NCBI GenBank assembly: GCA_002914805.1
Contig: JXTB01000603.1
Span: 28,713 to 92,712 of the forward strand
Length of the DNA: 64,000 nucleotides
Origin: Parasponia andersonii
Lineage: Eukaryota; Streptophyta; Magnoliopsida; Rosales; Cannabaceae
Direction: 5' to 3'
Shown here piece by piece: positions 1 to 11,578 of this stretch. The stretch's first letter is position 1. Each line of letters begins with the position of its first letter. The translations under genes were made by a program, and so were the position numbers. The notes beneath the pieces were generated by a model. The model was given only the letters and a program-made list of their open reading frames with translations, had not been told where the DNA came from and made no database searches.

Positions 1-250
1 TAGTTAATCGCAAATAGGAGTCTTCAGTTTCCCTTTCCTTGTAGGTTTCTTCCACAGCATTTACCTATTTCCCTCTTCTTGTAGGTTTCCTTTATAGTGT
101 TTTCGTGTTTCCCTTTTCCTATAGGTTTCCTGTTTGTGAAGGAAAACTGCACGGAGAAGGTCGCACAAAAACCTGCGGAAGAGGTCGCATATAAGCACCA
201 CGAAGGAGGTCGCATATATCCTTCTTGGAGGAAATCGCATATAATTCTTA
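1..250. repeat. Two short degenerate tandem repeats (about 46 bp and about 24 bp units)
   Basis: Positions 25-140 hold three imperfect copies of a roughly 46 bp unit built around a pyrimidine block followed by TAGGTTTC. From about 157 to 245 there are four imperfect copies of a 23-25 bp unit built around GAGGTCGCATATA. Short frames on the minus strand run through both and are repeat artefacts with no known domain. The segment lies downstream of exon 2 of the 4CL-like gene, so it is probably intronic. Confidence 0.6.
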
Positions 251-378
251 TGCGACCTTAGGATTTTAGACCGCACAACACGTGTAAAACATTCTACTTG
301 GACGCGTAACATTTCTACGTTGAAGTACCGATGACTCTTATTATTTGGTAGGGATATATATGCAATAATAAAACTCAC

Positions 379-2002
379 GGTATAACTGCTGCGTCCATAA
401 TATCAGGATGGGCCAAAAGTATTGCTTCCAACTCTGCCGGAGCAACCTGAATATATTATAAACATGTTTAATTAATATGATATGTAAAATTGTTTGTGCA
501 TTAGAAAAGAAAATAGTAGATAGCGATTGTTTTATCTCTTTTGATATTTAGGTAGGAGTACGTACCTGATAACCATTGTGCTTAATGAGCTCCTTAATCC
601 GATCAACCACGTAAAGAAACCCATCCTCATCAAAATAACAAAGATCCCCAGTCCTCAACCACCCATCCGTACTAACCGTCTCAACCGTCGCTTCCCTCTT
701 CCCCAAATATTCCTTCATAACCGTACTACTCTTTAACCAAAGCTCTCCCTCCTTGAACGGACCCATTGCCTTCCCCGTGTCAACGTCAACTATCCTCCCG
801 CAAAATCCGGGGACCAGTCTCCCGCAAGATCCGGGCCTACTCTTCGCATCTTTCTCGGAAATGAAAAATGTCGCCGCCCCGGAACTCTCCGTTAGCCCGT
901 ACCCGGGCCGCAGTTCGACCCACGGAAACCTTTCTCGGAACTCTTCGATCAGCTCTCTGCTCAGCGGCGCCGCCCCCGAACCCACTCTCCTCAGTGACGA
1001 AAGGTCTCCGGTGCCGGTGCCGGAAAATTTCCCGGCGGACTTCAGGAGCGAGAGGATCACCGGCGGGACCGCCGGGATGTTGCTGACTCGGTGGGTTTTA
1101 ATGGCTTCCAGCATTGATTGGAGCTCGAACCTCTGCATGAGGACGGTGGTGGTGCCGGAGCAGAACAGTCCGAGGGCGAAAAAGGCCAGGCCGTAGATGT
1201 GGAACATGGGGATGAAGCATAAAAAGACGTCGTTTTGGGCGCCCGTGAAGTCCACGGTCCACTTGAGGAGCGTCATGGTGGAGATGAGGTTGGAGTGTGT
1301 GAGGACCACTCCCTTGCTGGTGCCTGTGGTTCCAGAGGAGTAGAGGATTGCGGCGGTGTCAGACTGACAAGGCCGAGTCAACTCGTCCAACTGGGCCGAG
1401 TCGCAGCTTTCGATCAACTCTTGGACGGAAAGTAGATCACCCTCTGATGGTCGGGAGGTTAGGATTGTTGGGACTTTGGTGGGGACCAACTTTTGTAGCA
1501 ACTCGGGAGCCGAAATGGCCAGTTTCGCGCCCGAGTCACTCACTTGTTTGGCGATTTCTGACTCGGTATTCAGTGGATTCGCTGTTGTCAGTATTGCGCC
1601 TACGGATAGGACCGCTAAACAGATGGTCGGATAGAGTAGGGAATTAGGTGAAAGGACAAAAATGACATCGCCTTTCCGGATTCCTAGCGCTTGGTACAAA
1701 CCGCATGATAGGGATAAAACCGACCGATTGAGTTGCGCATAGGTGACTCGCTGATTTGTGGCCGAGTCAATGAGTGCAACTCGTGACTCGGCCTGGTGAC
1801 GGGATGGGAATTGTGATAGCACAAATGTGGCAGTGTCAAGGTTAGACCTAGTGGGGATTTTGTGACGCTTCCCGAGTTGGTAAACCGAATGGTAAATTCC
1901 GGTGCATTTGTCGAAGCTAAAAGGAACTTGATGATCGTCGGAATATTCTCCGGTGGTGGTGGTGGTGGTGGTGACCGCCGCCCATGCTTCTTCGGCCGAC
2001 AT
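379..2002 (-). CDS. 4-coumarate:CoA-ligase-like acyl-activating enzyme, exons 1-2 (3' part beyond left edge)
   Basis: Exon 1 is 566-2002 and exon 2 is 379-446. The donor after exon 1 reads CAG|GTACGT, exon 2 is preceded by a TTCAG acceptor and followed by GTGAGT. Members of this ANL superfamily make an acyl-adenylate and then an acyl-CoA from a carboxylic acid, ATP and CoA. Visible motifs are the AMP-binding box I (SSGTTGTSKGVV, about residue 225), PMFHIYGLAF, RPGYGLTESSG, GELWLKS in place of box II, and the hinge region GWLRTGDLCYFDEDG with DRIKELIKHNGYQ. Exon 2 starts VAPAELEAILLAHPDI, which is standard after the hinge. The 479 + 22 codons here leave about 40 residues for unseen exons, where a peroxisomal signal could lie. 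The start is MSAEEAWAAV; no ATG lies further upstream in frame. A seven-Thr run at residues 11-17 comes from an ACC repeat. The sequence fits the 4CL-like branch (4CLL6/7/9 type) better than true lignin 4CL, so the substrate is unknown. Confidence 0.9.
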
Positions 2003-2604
2003 GATGTTTTTGGTCAAGGCAATTAGTTAGGAGATGTTTTGGATTCAACCCTTGTCCAACAAAATCTCTCAAGTATAAATACGGATGTTAGTTGCTTTGG
2101 TAAGTACGCCAACAAATTTGGAGCTGTATGCTAAAAATTTTGTACCGAGTATGGTAGCCGGCTATGCCAAAATGGTGACCATTTCAAAGGAATTCTTTAG
2201 ATTTGATGCCTGATATGCTTTGAGAAAGGCATAATTTATAAGATGGTCATTTCAAATAAGAGTGCAGGTTCTGTCACTTCCGCGTATTTCTTGTATCTTC
2301 CGTTCCTATCCTATTTCCTTAAATATTTTTTTCTCACATTTTTTACATATAAGCCCAAAATTGGACATAAACAAAAATTTAATGAATGAAATTTCTTTTC
2401 TCTATTATTAGGTTTTGAAGAACTCGCACTCCTTTGTCCCATTTCTTTGAACATTGTGCATTTTCCTTTGCTTCAACATTGTGCCATCACCATTAAACAA
2501 CCCGGCTTATTAGCTGTCACCTTTTAGACCTCGGTCCCGCATCATTCGAGGTTCAAGTGATTAAAAATTTAAACGGGCGTCATATTATATATATATATAT
2601 ATAT
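2003..2604. other. Upstream region of the 4CL-like gene
   Basis: This is the 5' flank of the minus-strand 4CL-like gene and should contain its promoter. I see no convincing TATA box in the expected orientation close to the start codon. No open frame or known repeat stands out. The left end of a (TA)n tract that hosts a MITE begins at about 2586. Confidence 0.4.
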
Positions 2605-2903
2605 GGTTGCCAATCTAATAGGTATTTTTTTTCTTTACCTATGAGTATGTATTTTTTTTTCAGTCGTTGGATCACTATCTAACGGTGATTCAATGACTAT
2701 AATGAAGTGCATGAAAAGACGTGTATTATTAATGCTCTTTTTTTCTTTTATTTTTTACAATAAAAAAATATACACGCTAAATTTCATTAATGCTCTTTCT
2801 CTCTCTTATTTTTTACAATAAAAAAATATACACGCTAAATTTTCATTGGCCAAATTGATACCTATACATAGGTAAAAAAAAAAATACCTACTGAATTGGT
2901 GCA
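2605..2903 (+). mobile_element. MITE copy 1, inserted in a (TA)n microsatellite
   Basis: The element runs from GGTTGCCAATCTAATAGGTA to TACCTACTGAATTGGTGCAA. These ends are imperfect inverted repeats, and (TA)n lies directly on both sides. It matches copies at 5423-5657 (inverted) and 58773-59014. The body holds the shared blocks CCGTTGGATCACCATCTAA-like, CATTAATG...CTCTTTC and ACAATAAAAAAAT. This copy is about 60 bp longer because a segment of roughly 65 bp (about 2730-2840) is tandemly duplicated. It has no coding capacity. The arrangement resembles the Micron MITEs of rice, which also sit between (TA)n tracts; kinship is inference. Confidence 0.75.
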
Positions 2904-2928
2904 ATATATATATATATATATATATATT

Positions 2929-5422
2929 AGTTATATATATATATATATTAGTTTTGGATCGGTAAGTATCTCGTTATCTAATATGATTTAGATTACCAAA
3001 AAAAGGTTAAGTACATGTTTTTTCTTCTTGGTATTTTTTCTTATATAACATAATAGAATTTCCTAAAGAGAAACGTAAGTAAATTGATGTTATTTCATTT
3101 AATGGTCATATGATGATACAAATCGAAAATCACATTGCATTCAAACATTATTGTGTCATAATGTCTGAATTCATACATCGGTATTACAATAAAAGAAATA
3201 TATGTATTAATGTGACGACAAAAATAAAATTATTTGTCATAATATATTCTGCTCCAAAATAATTTTTGGTCGGTCTCGTAATTTCTCTATTTTTCCTTAC
3301 TATATTCTATCCCTAAGATCGAACACATTAAAGAAATATTCGCAGCATTTTACGTCCAATATACAATTTTTTTTTCTTTCTTCTTCAAAATTAAAACACA
3401 ATATTCTTTATATGAATCTTTTTTCTCACTGTGATATGAGAGAATATGTGAACATTGCTCATATGAGAGAAAATATAATACATCATATGGTCATGTAGTG
3501 AAGCATATAAATTTTTTTAAAATATAAAAATTTGGATTGACATGTCTTTATATCTTTTGTTCTTGTAAGGCAACAATACTTTTTCTTTTTCTCTTTGGTG
3601 ATATGGGAACCACATCAACTAAACATTTTTGTAAAATATATAATTAGACTAAACCTTGTTTGAACATCCATAAACGTGGGTAGTATGAAATATTCACTTA
3701 TTGATTTAGTCCATGAGTTTAAGCCGAACCATGAGTTAGAAGAAGGGACAGAGTCGAACATTCTATCTAATTGAAATACAACAGTAAAACTGAAAAAATA
3801 AAATGAAACATTTTTTAAAAAAAAAAAAAAAAGACGAAAGATAAAACACGTGCTAAGCACAGAAAATATCTTTCCCTTATATATATATATATATATATAT
3901 ATAACTTAAAAGACAAAAATAAAAAATAAAATAAGGTGGTGAAGCGGGCAAGTTTTGCCGTGGAATGGCTTATTTTTCAAGCATATTCATGCTTCTATAG
4001 GTATAGTAGATATATGTTATAAATAAGATTATGTCCAATAAATAGAGGACAAAAAAATTAAGAAACAACAAACCAGTCATACGAGAAATCAAATAAAGAT
4101 CATCTAATGGATCCAAAAAGGTAAATTTGTGATGAGGTGGGGCGTAGAATGAATATGACAACACAAGGAAAAGTCAAGAGTTTTTCATAAACAGAAGTTG
4201 TTGATATGAAGAAGAAGAATTAAAAGGAGAATAAGACTCCCTTGGATTGATTCACTTTTGTTCAGGTTCTGAAATTGACTTCCATCTGGATTGCTATATA
4301 TACAGTATAATGCGTAACACTGAAAACTCTAGTTGGGGCTCACAGAGAATTAGAGGCCATTAAAGTATTGTCAAAAAAGTCTCGGACTTTGGCTGTTGGA
4401 CAATACCTTACTACCTTTTGTATATATAGATTCTTGATATTGGCGGCTTGAATGGAGGATTCGTATGTATAAATATATGACCATGAGTTGTTATTGAATG
4501 CCGAAATTTTTTTTCTTGGAAAGTCAAGGGATTGATGGAAATCATGCAATTCAAGCGAGTTCTTTTCAAATCTTTTGCAACCACGTAATGTGTTCTTTCT
4601 CTCGAAAAAAAAAAAAAACCAACAAAAAAATCTTTCTATTTCTATATATATAGGTACATATATTTTTTACAATAAAAAAAGAATAATTCTATTTTTATAT
4701 CTTATATTTCTGACCATTTATTTAATTTTTACATGTTATTTTAGTTATCAACATTAATCTTCAGATTCATAACTTGTAACAAGTTTATATATTTTTTAGG
4801 TCAAACTCAAATTTTGACCAATATATCTACCAAACTATCTTTTAAAGTTTAAATGTATATATATAAACGGAAGTTTAAATTTAAAACTTATTTAAAATTG
4901 ATAAATATATTTATAAATAATATTTAATATTTATAGATTTTTACTTTTTTATAAAAAAATATTTTTAAATAATTGTTCTTTTAACTATTAATTTTAGTTA
5001 GTTTTAAATTTTGAATTAAGTATTGAAATATATATCTTAGAGTTTAAAATAGTGTTTTGATAAACTCAATTATTAAAATTAGTATTTGATGATATAAATT
5101 TGTTATAAATTTTAAATCTGAATGTTAATGTTGATGAAAATCAAAACAAATAAAAAGTAAGGAAAATGTAATTAATCAACCAAATGGAAAGCGACACTAA
5201 GAGTACTTGATTAGTGTTACAATTATACTAGATTGTGGACCGAAAATATCAATATGAACACCACTAAAGTTAAAAAATTACAAAATATCCCTACTTATAT
5301 AGTTAAATTTGACTAAAATCTGACATTTGACTGATAAATTTTCATTTAATAGTTACAAAGGCGCACAAATTTTACGTACAAAAGTCACATATAATAATAT
5401 AATATATATATATATATATCTA
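2929..5422. other. AT-rich intergenic DNA, no gene recognised
   Basis: This stretch is strongly AT-rich with poly(A)/poly(T) runs and (TA)n tracts, for example at about 3879-3902. Open frames on both strands are short, of low complexity and without recognisable domains. I see no gene, RNA gene or well-bounded repeat. Confidence 0.5.
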
Positions 5423-5657
5423 GGCACCAATCCAGTATGTATTTTTTTTATCTATACATAGGTATTATTTTAGCCGATGAAAATTTATTATGCATATTTT
5501 TTTATTGTAAAAAATAGGAAAGAGAAATAACATTAATGATGCATGTCTTTTCATGCATTTCATTATAGTCATTAGATCACCATTAGATGATGATCCAACG
5601 GCTAAAAAAATACTTACACATAGGTAAAAAAAAAAAATACTTACTAGATTGGCAACC
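5423..5657 (-). mobile_element. MITE copy 2 of the (TA)n-flanked family, inverted
   Basis: The sequence begins GGCACCAATCCAGTATGTA and ends TACTTACTAGATTGGCAACC, so it is the reverse complement of the copy at 2605. (TA)n lies directly outside both ends (about 5402-5420 and 5659-5670). It lacks the internal duplication of copy 1 and is about 235 bp long, close to the copy at 58773. There is no coding capacity. Confidence 0.75.
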
Positions 5658-5860
5658 AATATATATATATACTATCAATCATGTACATGTCGTAGTCCTA
5701 CTTTGAAAATGCATGAGTAGGTAAAAAGTATGTCACATTATTATGTGTAACTTTTGTGTGTAAATTATGTGCATGTGTCCTTAGCATTACATTTTAATTC
5801 GTAATTAAAACAACACAAAATGATTAAAATTACTAAGTAGTGAAAATTTGTTGATTTTTC

Positions 5861-5999
5861 ATTTTTTTTTATTTAAAAAAACGAGACTTAACTAATAACC
5901 TCCACTTATTACAAATTAAAGAAAAATAATTCACACACCTTAAGAATTGAACTCCGAACTTAGTACCCAATCTACACTCACCCCATCCAATGAGCTAGA
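5861..5999 (-). mobile_element. tRNA-derived SINE candidate
   Basis: Read on the minus strand, TAGCTCATTGG (5987-5997) resembles the RNA polymerase III A box. GTTCAATTC (5944-5952) matches the B-box core GTTCRANNC, about 45 bases downstream, as in a tRNA promoter. The 3' part ends in an A/T-rich stretch. A related, more decayed sequence lies at 55474-55605 in the same orientation and shares the block around ATTTGTAATAAGT and TCTCGTTTTTTT. A MITE abuts the 5' end at 6007. Confidence 0.5.
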
Positions 6000-6006
6000 A
6001 ATATAA

Positions 6007-6422
6007 TGGTGTTATTTGGTTTAACCATTCAGAATTATTTGAATTACAAATCCCATTTAAATGGACATTTGGTTCAACCATTCCTCCACTTTTATTCTAA
6101 TGGCCCATTTTACTTTTCACTATTTGAAAGATATGTTTTGCATAGATTTTAGAATGTGAAGCGGAATCTGATTTTGAATGGCTTCTTTCAAACAGTGCCC
6201 CAAGAAAGGATTCAACACCTAATTTACACAGTAAATTATCAACACTGAAGACTGTCATCCAAACATTCATTTTGACATTTTAACAGTTCAAATGTATCAT
6301 TTCAACGAATTGTCCCAAATAACAATTTTGTTACTATTTAAATGTATCTCATTTTAATTATAACTCATTCCATTATTTTCTTTCAAATGTATCCGTTCAA
6401 ATATCCGAACCAAACGGGGCCA
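6007..6422. mobile_element. PIF/Harbinger-like MITE with TAA target duplication
   Basis: The left end TGGTGTTATTTGGTTTAACC and the right end CCGAACCAAACGGGGCCA are imperfect terminal inverted repeats. TAA (6004-6006) directly precedes the element and TAA (6423-6425) directly follows it. The ~416 bp body has no open frame. Terminal sequence of the GGCCCGTTTGGTT type with a 3 bp TAA/TTA duplication is typical of Tourist/PIF-Harbinger MITEs. The left terminus has decayed more than the right. Confidence 0.55.
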
Positions 6423-6425
6423 TAA

Positions 6426-7906
6426 ATTTTCATTTTTTTCCTATTAGAGATCATGTCATTGTAATTTGATGTAAATCTAAGCATGTATGTGTAATTTTCT
6501 TCGTATTATATGCATGTGATTTTGAGTCGTTTTGAAAAGATCTGAAGCTCTATGTCGCATATGCATAAATTGAGTATTTTTTTTTTTGGTTGTTTATATA
6601 ATTTTGGTTGAGTTGGAAAACCTGGAACAATATTGCTTCACTCATGAAAGTGGAGAAAATTCAAATCTGCCACCGTGAAAGTGACTATGCTCGGAGGTCC
6701 GGCCCAATATTTGTCTCCGTTTAAAACATGCATCATCGAAGCAATTGCGCCAGCACCGCAAGTCAAGTACTAGAATTGAATTGCCCCTTTTTTTTGTGGA
6801 TAAATCATTTTCATGTTTTTCTTACTATCGTGTCTTAATTCAAGATCACAATTCCATCATATATGGAAAGATATATACTCCAAGCTGCCACTACTTCCTA
6901 ATTTATCAATCTTTGATTGTGATTTTGATTCAAACTTTTTCGAAGGTACGATTTTACTCGTTACTTTTCTTTCTTTCTTTTTTTTTTTTTTCCGTAATCT
7001 ATTTATCGATTTTGAATTTAAAATGCTCTCTACAAATGCTCTCTACCGCATCTTTCTTTTTACTCATATAAAATAACCAAAATGGCTGTTGGTCAAAGAA
7101 TAAAATGGGAATTATCAATTCTAACCATCTTCTAAATTATGATTACGGTAAAATATGAGTCAAATTATAATTTATATAAAAATACATATTTTATTAATGA
7201 AAAATTGTGGAACCTTAAGCTATATAGTGTCTCAACCATTTAATTAAAATATTTGCCTAATGGTTGAGATAATTTGACCACGATCGAAAAGATTCAAATT
7301 TGAGCTCAAAAAATCAAATTTAAGATCGAAAAAACTAGATTTGACGACAATTCATCCTTTCTATTTCTGATTGCATAAAGATTCATGTAAAAGTTGTTGA
7401 AAACCTAAAGTAACTATGGTTCTTAGATTAAAAGATATGGGCATTTCAATTAGGGTATTTGGGTAAAGTTAGATAAGTGTGACATAGTATTAAGGGTTAA
7501 GTTTTGGCCAAATTTATGAATAAGACCATTTTATCACCATTAATAGACCCTAAGTATAAAAAACCCAACAAAATTAGAATAACAGCATAAATAAAAACAC
7601 AATTGAGTTATGCTAGAAATTGAATGATGAACTGGATTTAATTCCAATTTTTTTAGGACGTTGGAATTAATGCCTTAATTGGAATTACTTTGTTTGAATG
7701 TTTGTGAGAATGAAATAGAATACATTTTTCGAAAAAGAAACAAAAAAGAAGGAAAAAGAATGAAATAAAATAATAACTAATTTCACAAAGAAACATGTAA
7801 TAATTTTAGTCCTAAATATATATTATGTATATATATATATATGCATTATCAATAGTATATTAAAATGTATTTGAAGTATGGTACCAAAATTAGTCTAATT
7901 GGTAAC

Positions 7907-7942
<36 letters not shown>

Positions 7943-8414
7943 AATATGGGAGAGTACTCAATAAATATTTAGTTTCTACTACATCAATAAGTAAGTCTGC
8001 TCTAGTTGAAAATATTTAAGGATATGAAATAAGAGGTTACACTACTAAAATGAACATAAATAGGCACTAACTTTTGCCCTTTTACATTTGTTCTTCTCCG
8101 TCAATGCTAATTGCACATTTGAACTTTTTCCCCCCCTTTTTAAGTTGAAAAAGTTATAGGAGGTTACCTTTATTTTTTTCTACCAATAAAGGTTCATAGA
8201 TACTTCACCTTTTCGCCAAAAGGAGTTTAATATATTGTTACTTAGAGAGAGAAAGATAAAAGGAGAGAAAAGTTATAGAATGACTATTTTAATAAGAAGT
8301 ACAAGTGAAGGCGATATATCTGCTTTAAGGAAAAATGGACTAGGTTTTTACGTAGCCCAAACGTGAAAGATAAGATATTTTTAATCATAAAAACTACAAA
8401 TATTTTATGGATAT
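6426..8414. other. AT-rich intergenic DNA before the Tat-lineage element
   Basis: The sequence is AT-rich with (TA)n tracts at about 7836-7852 and 7913-7936 and a T-rich block near 6980. No protein domain, RNA gene or bounded repeat was recognised. The last five bases, GATAT (8410-8414), form the left target duplication of the retrotransposon that follows. Confidence 0.5.
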
Positions 8415-9247
8415 TGTGGGACCCGTTCCCAAATCATACACCAAGTGGACAATTAAATGGCAGAATAGATCACAAACGGGGTCTATCGTCTGACAGGTGT
8501 CGAGAGTGACTAGCTAAAGGTCACGCGGGTCGTACATGATAACACATCGGCCATTAGGCTGTCTGAGGTTAGGGCTGAGCATCCATCCCAGACCCTGGAT
8601 GAACTCGGCCCAGTCCGATTCTTACCTCAACAGTTGGAGGGTCAAAAGCTCCAAGGGTCTTCTACCAGAATACAATGGAAAGTAACTCATAGCTCCAGAC
8701 CTAGACAGAACATTTAATGCGATCTTGAGTAGGTGTGCGCAGGAGGAAAGCTATGCTGACAGAGCGATAATTTGTCTAAATCTCGCCCCTGACAGACTCG
8801 AGCCATGGGAGACGGCAGAAATTAGGCTATAGTGGTACAGGGGAGATCACGGTAATCTCGGTCCGTGACCACTGGAAAAAGTCTTGAGGAAAAAGGTACT
8901 CAGTTCTGAGATTGAGAACTGGGTGGTTCACAATCTCAGGACTATATATATATGAGCCATGCGTCCCCAAAAGGGGGCATGTACACATAAAAAAAAGAGA
9001 CATTTTAAAGTTCATAAGCAAGAAAAAAGACATACTCAAACAGAGAAAAACTGAATCTTTGCTACTCAATCTCAGGGGTAAATATCTGACTTAAGCATCG
9101 AAAAGTCTTTGTAGGTGGCCACCACCGCCTCTCCAACCCTGCCTGAAGTCAAAAGCTCTTTGAGATAGCAAGGACACGTGGACAGTTGGAGGATACAATA
9201 CCAGTGGTTCAGAGACACGTGGACAGTTGGTGAAAACCGCTCCAACA
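8415..9247 (+). repeat. 5' LTR of the Tat-lineage element
   Basis: The LTR starts TGTGGGACCCGTTCCC and ends CGCTCCAACA, matching the copy at 20570-21403 over its full length. A TATA-like CTATATATATATG (8942-8954) is a likely core promoter. Two copies of ACACGTGGACAGTTGG lie near the 3' end (about 9175 and 9213), each with an ACGTGG core. Confidence 0.93.
8942..8954 (+). promoter_or_regulatory. Likely TATA box of the 5' LTR
   Basis: CTATATATATATG occurs at the same place in the 3' LTR (21095-21107). It lies about 300 bases before the LTR end, a plausible U3/R position for retroelement transcription. The assignment is by sequence only. Confidence 0.45.
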
Positions 9248-9248
9248 G

Positions 9249-9268
9249 TTTGGTGCCGTCTGTGGGAA
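9249..9268 (+). promoter_or_regulatory. Primer binding site
   Basis: TTTGGTGCCGTCTGTGGGAA begins two bases after the LTR terminus. TGGYGCCGTCTGTGGGAA-type sites are common in Tat/Ogre-like elements, for which a tRNA-Arg primer has been reported. The tRNA identity here is inferred, not tested. Confidence 0.75.
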
Positions 9269-9352
9269 TATATTTTTCTTTGAGTGCGAGAGGAAAGATC
9301 GGAGTCTCACGATCGCACTATTCCCGAACAAGAAGCCATATAGCATTAGAAG

Positions 9353-10810
9353 ATGGCACCCTCAAGAATGACATCCAGAATCACACATCCTGACACTGAC
9401 GGGAATCCACCCGATGCCGAAGGAAGCTCCTGGGGAGCGCAGCCTAGATTGGAGCAAAAGTTGGACCAGATGCTCGCCGCATTAGCGGAAGCAAGCCAGA
9501 AAGCAGAGATTACCCACGAGGCCATCATGGGCTTAAAAGATGAAGTTGCAGAGGTGTGCAGGGATAACGCCCGCCTCGAGGGACTGCTGGCAAGAGAAGC
9601 CAGGAGCGAGTGAAGGGAAGATTTTGACGCAGAAGTCCAACAAGAGACCGAGGGCCAACCACTGAGGGAAATGCCCGCCCTATCCCGATCACGAATGTAG
9701 GGAGAGCAACAAAGCCGAACAAGGCCGTTCCGAGCCAGAGCAGCGGAAGTCAAAAGACACCAAGAAAACCTTGAACGTGTGCTTCCTAACTGGAAGCAAG
9801 AAATAATGGCAGAGCTGAGTAAGAGGCTTGGGACCCATCAGAGCCAGACCTCCGATGACCTGGCTAAGCAAACTGTGCGAGGGATCGGCCAAACAGCCTT
9901 CGCCGATTGGATCCAGATATAACCTAAGCTGAGAGACTTCACTATACCTTCAGGCTGTTCGAGGGAAAAACCGACCCCCTTGATCACATATATCACTTTC
10001 AGCAGAAGATGGCCTTGGAAACCAGGGACGAAGCTATAACCTGCAAGGTCTTCTCCACAACCCTGGCGGAACCGGCCCTATTATGGTTCAGACAGCTCCC
10101 AGAGAAATCCATAAACGGGTTCGAAGATTTCTGCAAACTTTTCTTGAAGCAGTACGCGAGTACCCGGAGGCAGCAGAAAACCATGCGAGACCTAGACTAG
10201 CTGGAACAAACCGTCAACGAGTCTCCGAAAGAATACCTGATGCGTTTCTTGGAGGTGATGTCCCTAGTGCACAATGCCGATTTGGTCCAAGCCGTGAGCT
10301 CGTTCATTAGGGGCCTGCAGCTAGGATCGATGCTGTCAGACCACCTGCTCTTGAACCTTCTGTACAATATGGCAGACGTCCAGGCCAAATCGGAAGGGGT
10401 ATTCAGGATGTTGGAAAGTCGCCAGAAAACACCTAAGGTATCTGCCGCGATAACAACAGCGCCGGCATAAGCCTCAGCCCTGCAAGGGGGTAAAGAGGCC
10501 TGCGCCAGACTGAGGGCCGATTCTGAAACAGGAAGCCCCCATCCAGGGTGGTCAAGAAGGCGGCAAAAGGAGAAAGGTGTCCTGTGACCCACTGCCGAAG
10601 TACGAGCTCAATACGCCGATCAATGTGATCTACCTCCAAAATAAGGACAGGGGCATTTTCAAAGACCCGCCCAAATTCAGCGTTCCTGAGTACATGAAAA
10701 ACAGGAATATGTACTGCCAATTTCACAAAGATCACAGACATGACACCATCAACTGCCGCAACCTCTATGCGCAGGTCATGGTGGCGATTCATGCCGGCAA
10801 ATTGAAGTAG
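9353..10810 (+). pseudogene. gag of the Tat-lineage element, broken
   Basis: Gag would form the virus-like particle and bind the element RNA. The start is the ATG at 9353 (MAPSRMTSRITHPDTDGNPP), about 100 bases after the PBS. A coiled-coil-like stretch follows (LEQKLDQMLAALAEASQKAE). The conserved gag domain is clear at about 10060-10260: LLWFRQLPEKSINGFEDFCK, then RRQQKTMRDLD and ESPKEYLMRF. Near the end, YCQFHKDHRHDTINC (about 10710-10756) is a zinc-knuckle-like motif. Breaks include a TGA at about 9611, a frame change before 10009, a TAG at 10198, a TAA near 10468 and another frame change before 10577. The protein cannot be made as one chain from this copy. Confidence 0.85.
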
Positions 10811-11578
10811 TACATAAAGACTGGTAGAATCCAGCCGCGGGAAGTCGCCACTAGGCCCGATAAAGGCAAGCAGACCCAGGCCTTTGGGTCAGGAGACCAG
10901 GCCCTGAGAGTAGTGCCGATCATTGTAGGCAGACCCGAGCAGACCTAGGGTCAGGAAGAGAAGGAAAGGTGCCTGAGAAAAATCGAGGAGAGGGTGAAGC
11001 GCCTGAGGGGGATGGGACATTCCGTTAACCATTTGAGAGTGGGTGAAAGCTGCGCCTCCACCGCCCCCATCGCCTTCACCCAGCAAGATTTGACCACAGT
11101 GCACCTGCCACACGATGACCCTCTGGTGACTAAGTTACAGATAAACTCCGCGTTGGTCAGAAGGATCCTGATCGACAGTGGAAGCAGCATCGATATCTTG
11201 TTCCTCAGCACGTTCGAGAACATGGGTCTGAATCAGAGCGCACTCAGACCGACCTGTCAGCCGCTGTTCGCTTTCGACAGTACCAAGGTCAGCCCCTTGG
11301 GCGTTGTGACCTTGAAGGTCTGCGCGGCAGAGAGATGCTTGGACGTGGACTTCGTCGTTATCGATTGCCCGTCCTCCTTCAACGTCATCATGGGGAAAGG
11401 ATGGATCTACGACATGCATGGAGTCGCCTCCACCCTCCACCAGGTCTTAAGATGTCAATCAAAAGACAGTACCTATACGATAGACATCAAAGGAGACCAG
11501 GCCTCCGCGAGGAAATATTTTTCAGCAGCCCTGAAGGGACCCAGTGCGAGTACGAACGTCCTGACGGAGGACGAATAG
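10811..11578 (+). pseudogene. Aspartic protease region of the Tat-lineage element
   Basis: The protease would process the Gag-Pol polyprotein. The catalytic motif is LIDSGSSIDILF (about 11166-11205), with the D-S-G triad intact, followed by the flap-like region and FNVIMGKGWIYDMHGVAST, typical of plant Ty3 proteases. The frame is open from 10994 to the TAG at 11576. It shares its frame with the zinc-knuckle part of gag upstream, separated by TAG codons at about 10808 and 10946, and with the RT downstream. Confidence 0.85.

Noticed and set aside
753-1196. 147-codon plus-strand frame
   Set aside because: It overlaps the conserved 4CL-like exon on the other strand and has no recognisable domain.
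2003-2017. Five-residue N-terminal extension of the 4CL-like protein (TKNI before MSAEEA)
   Set aside because: The extension begins with TTG; the first in-frame ATG is at 2002.
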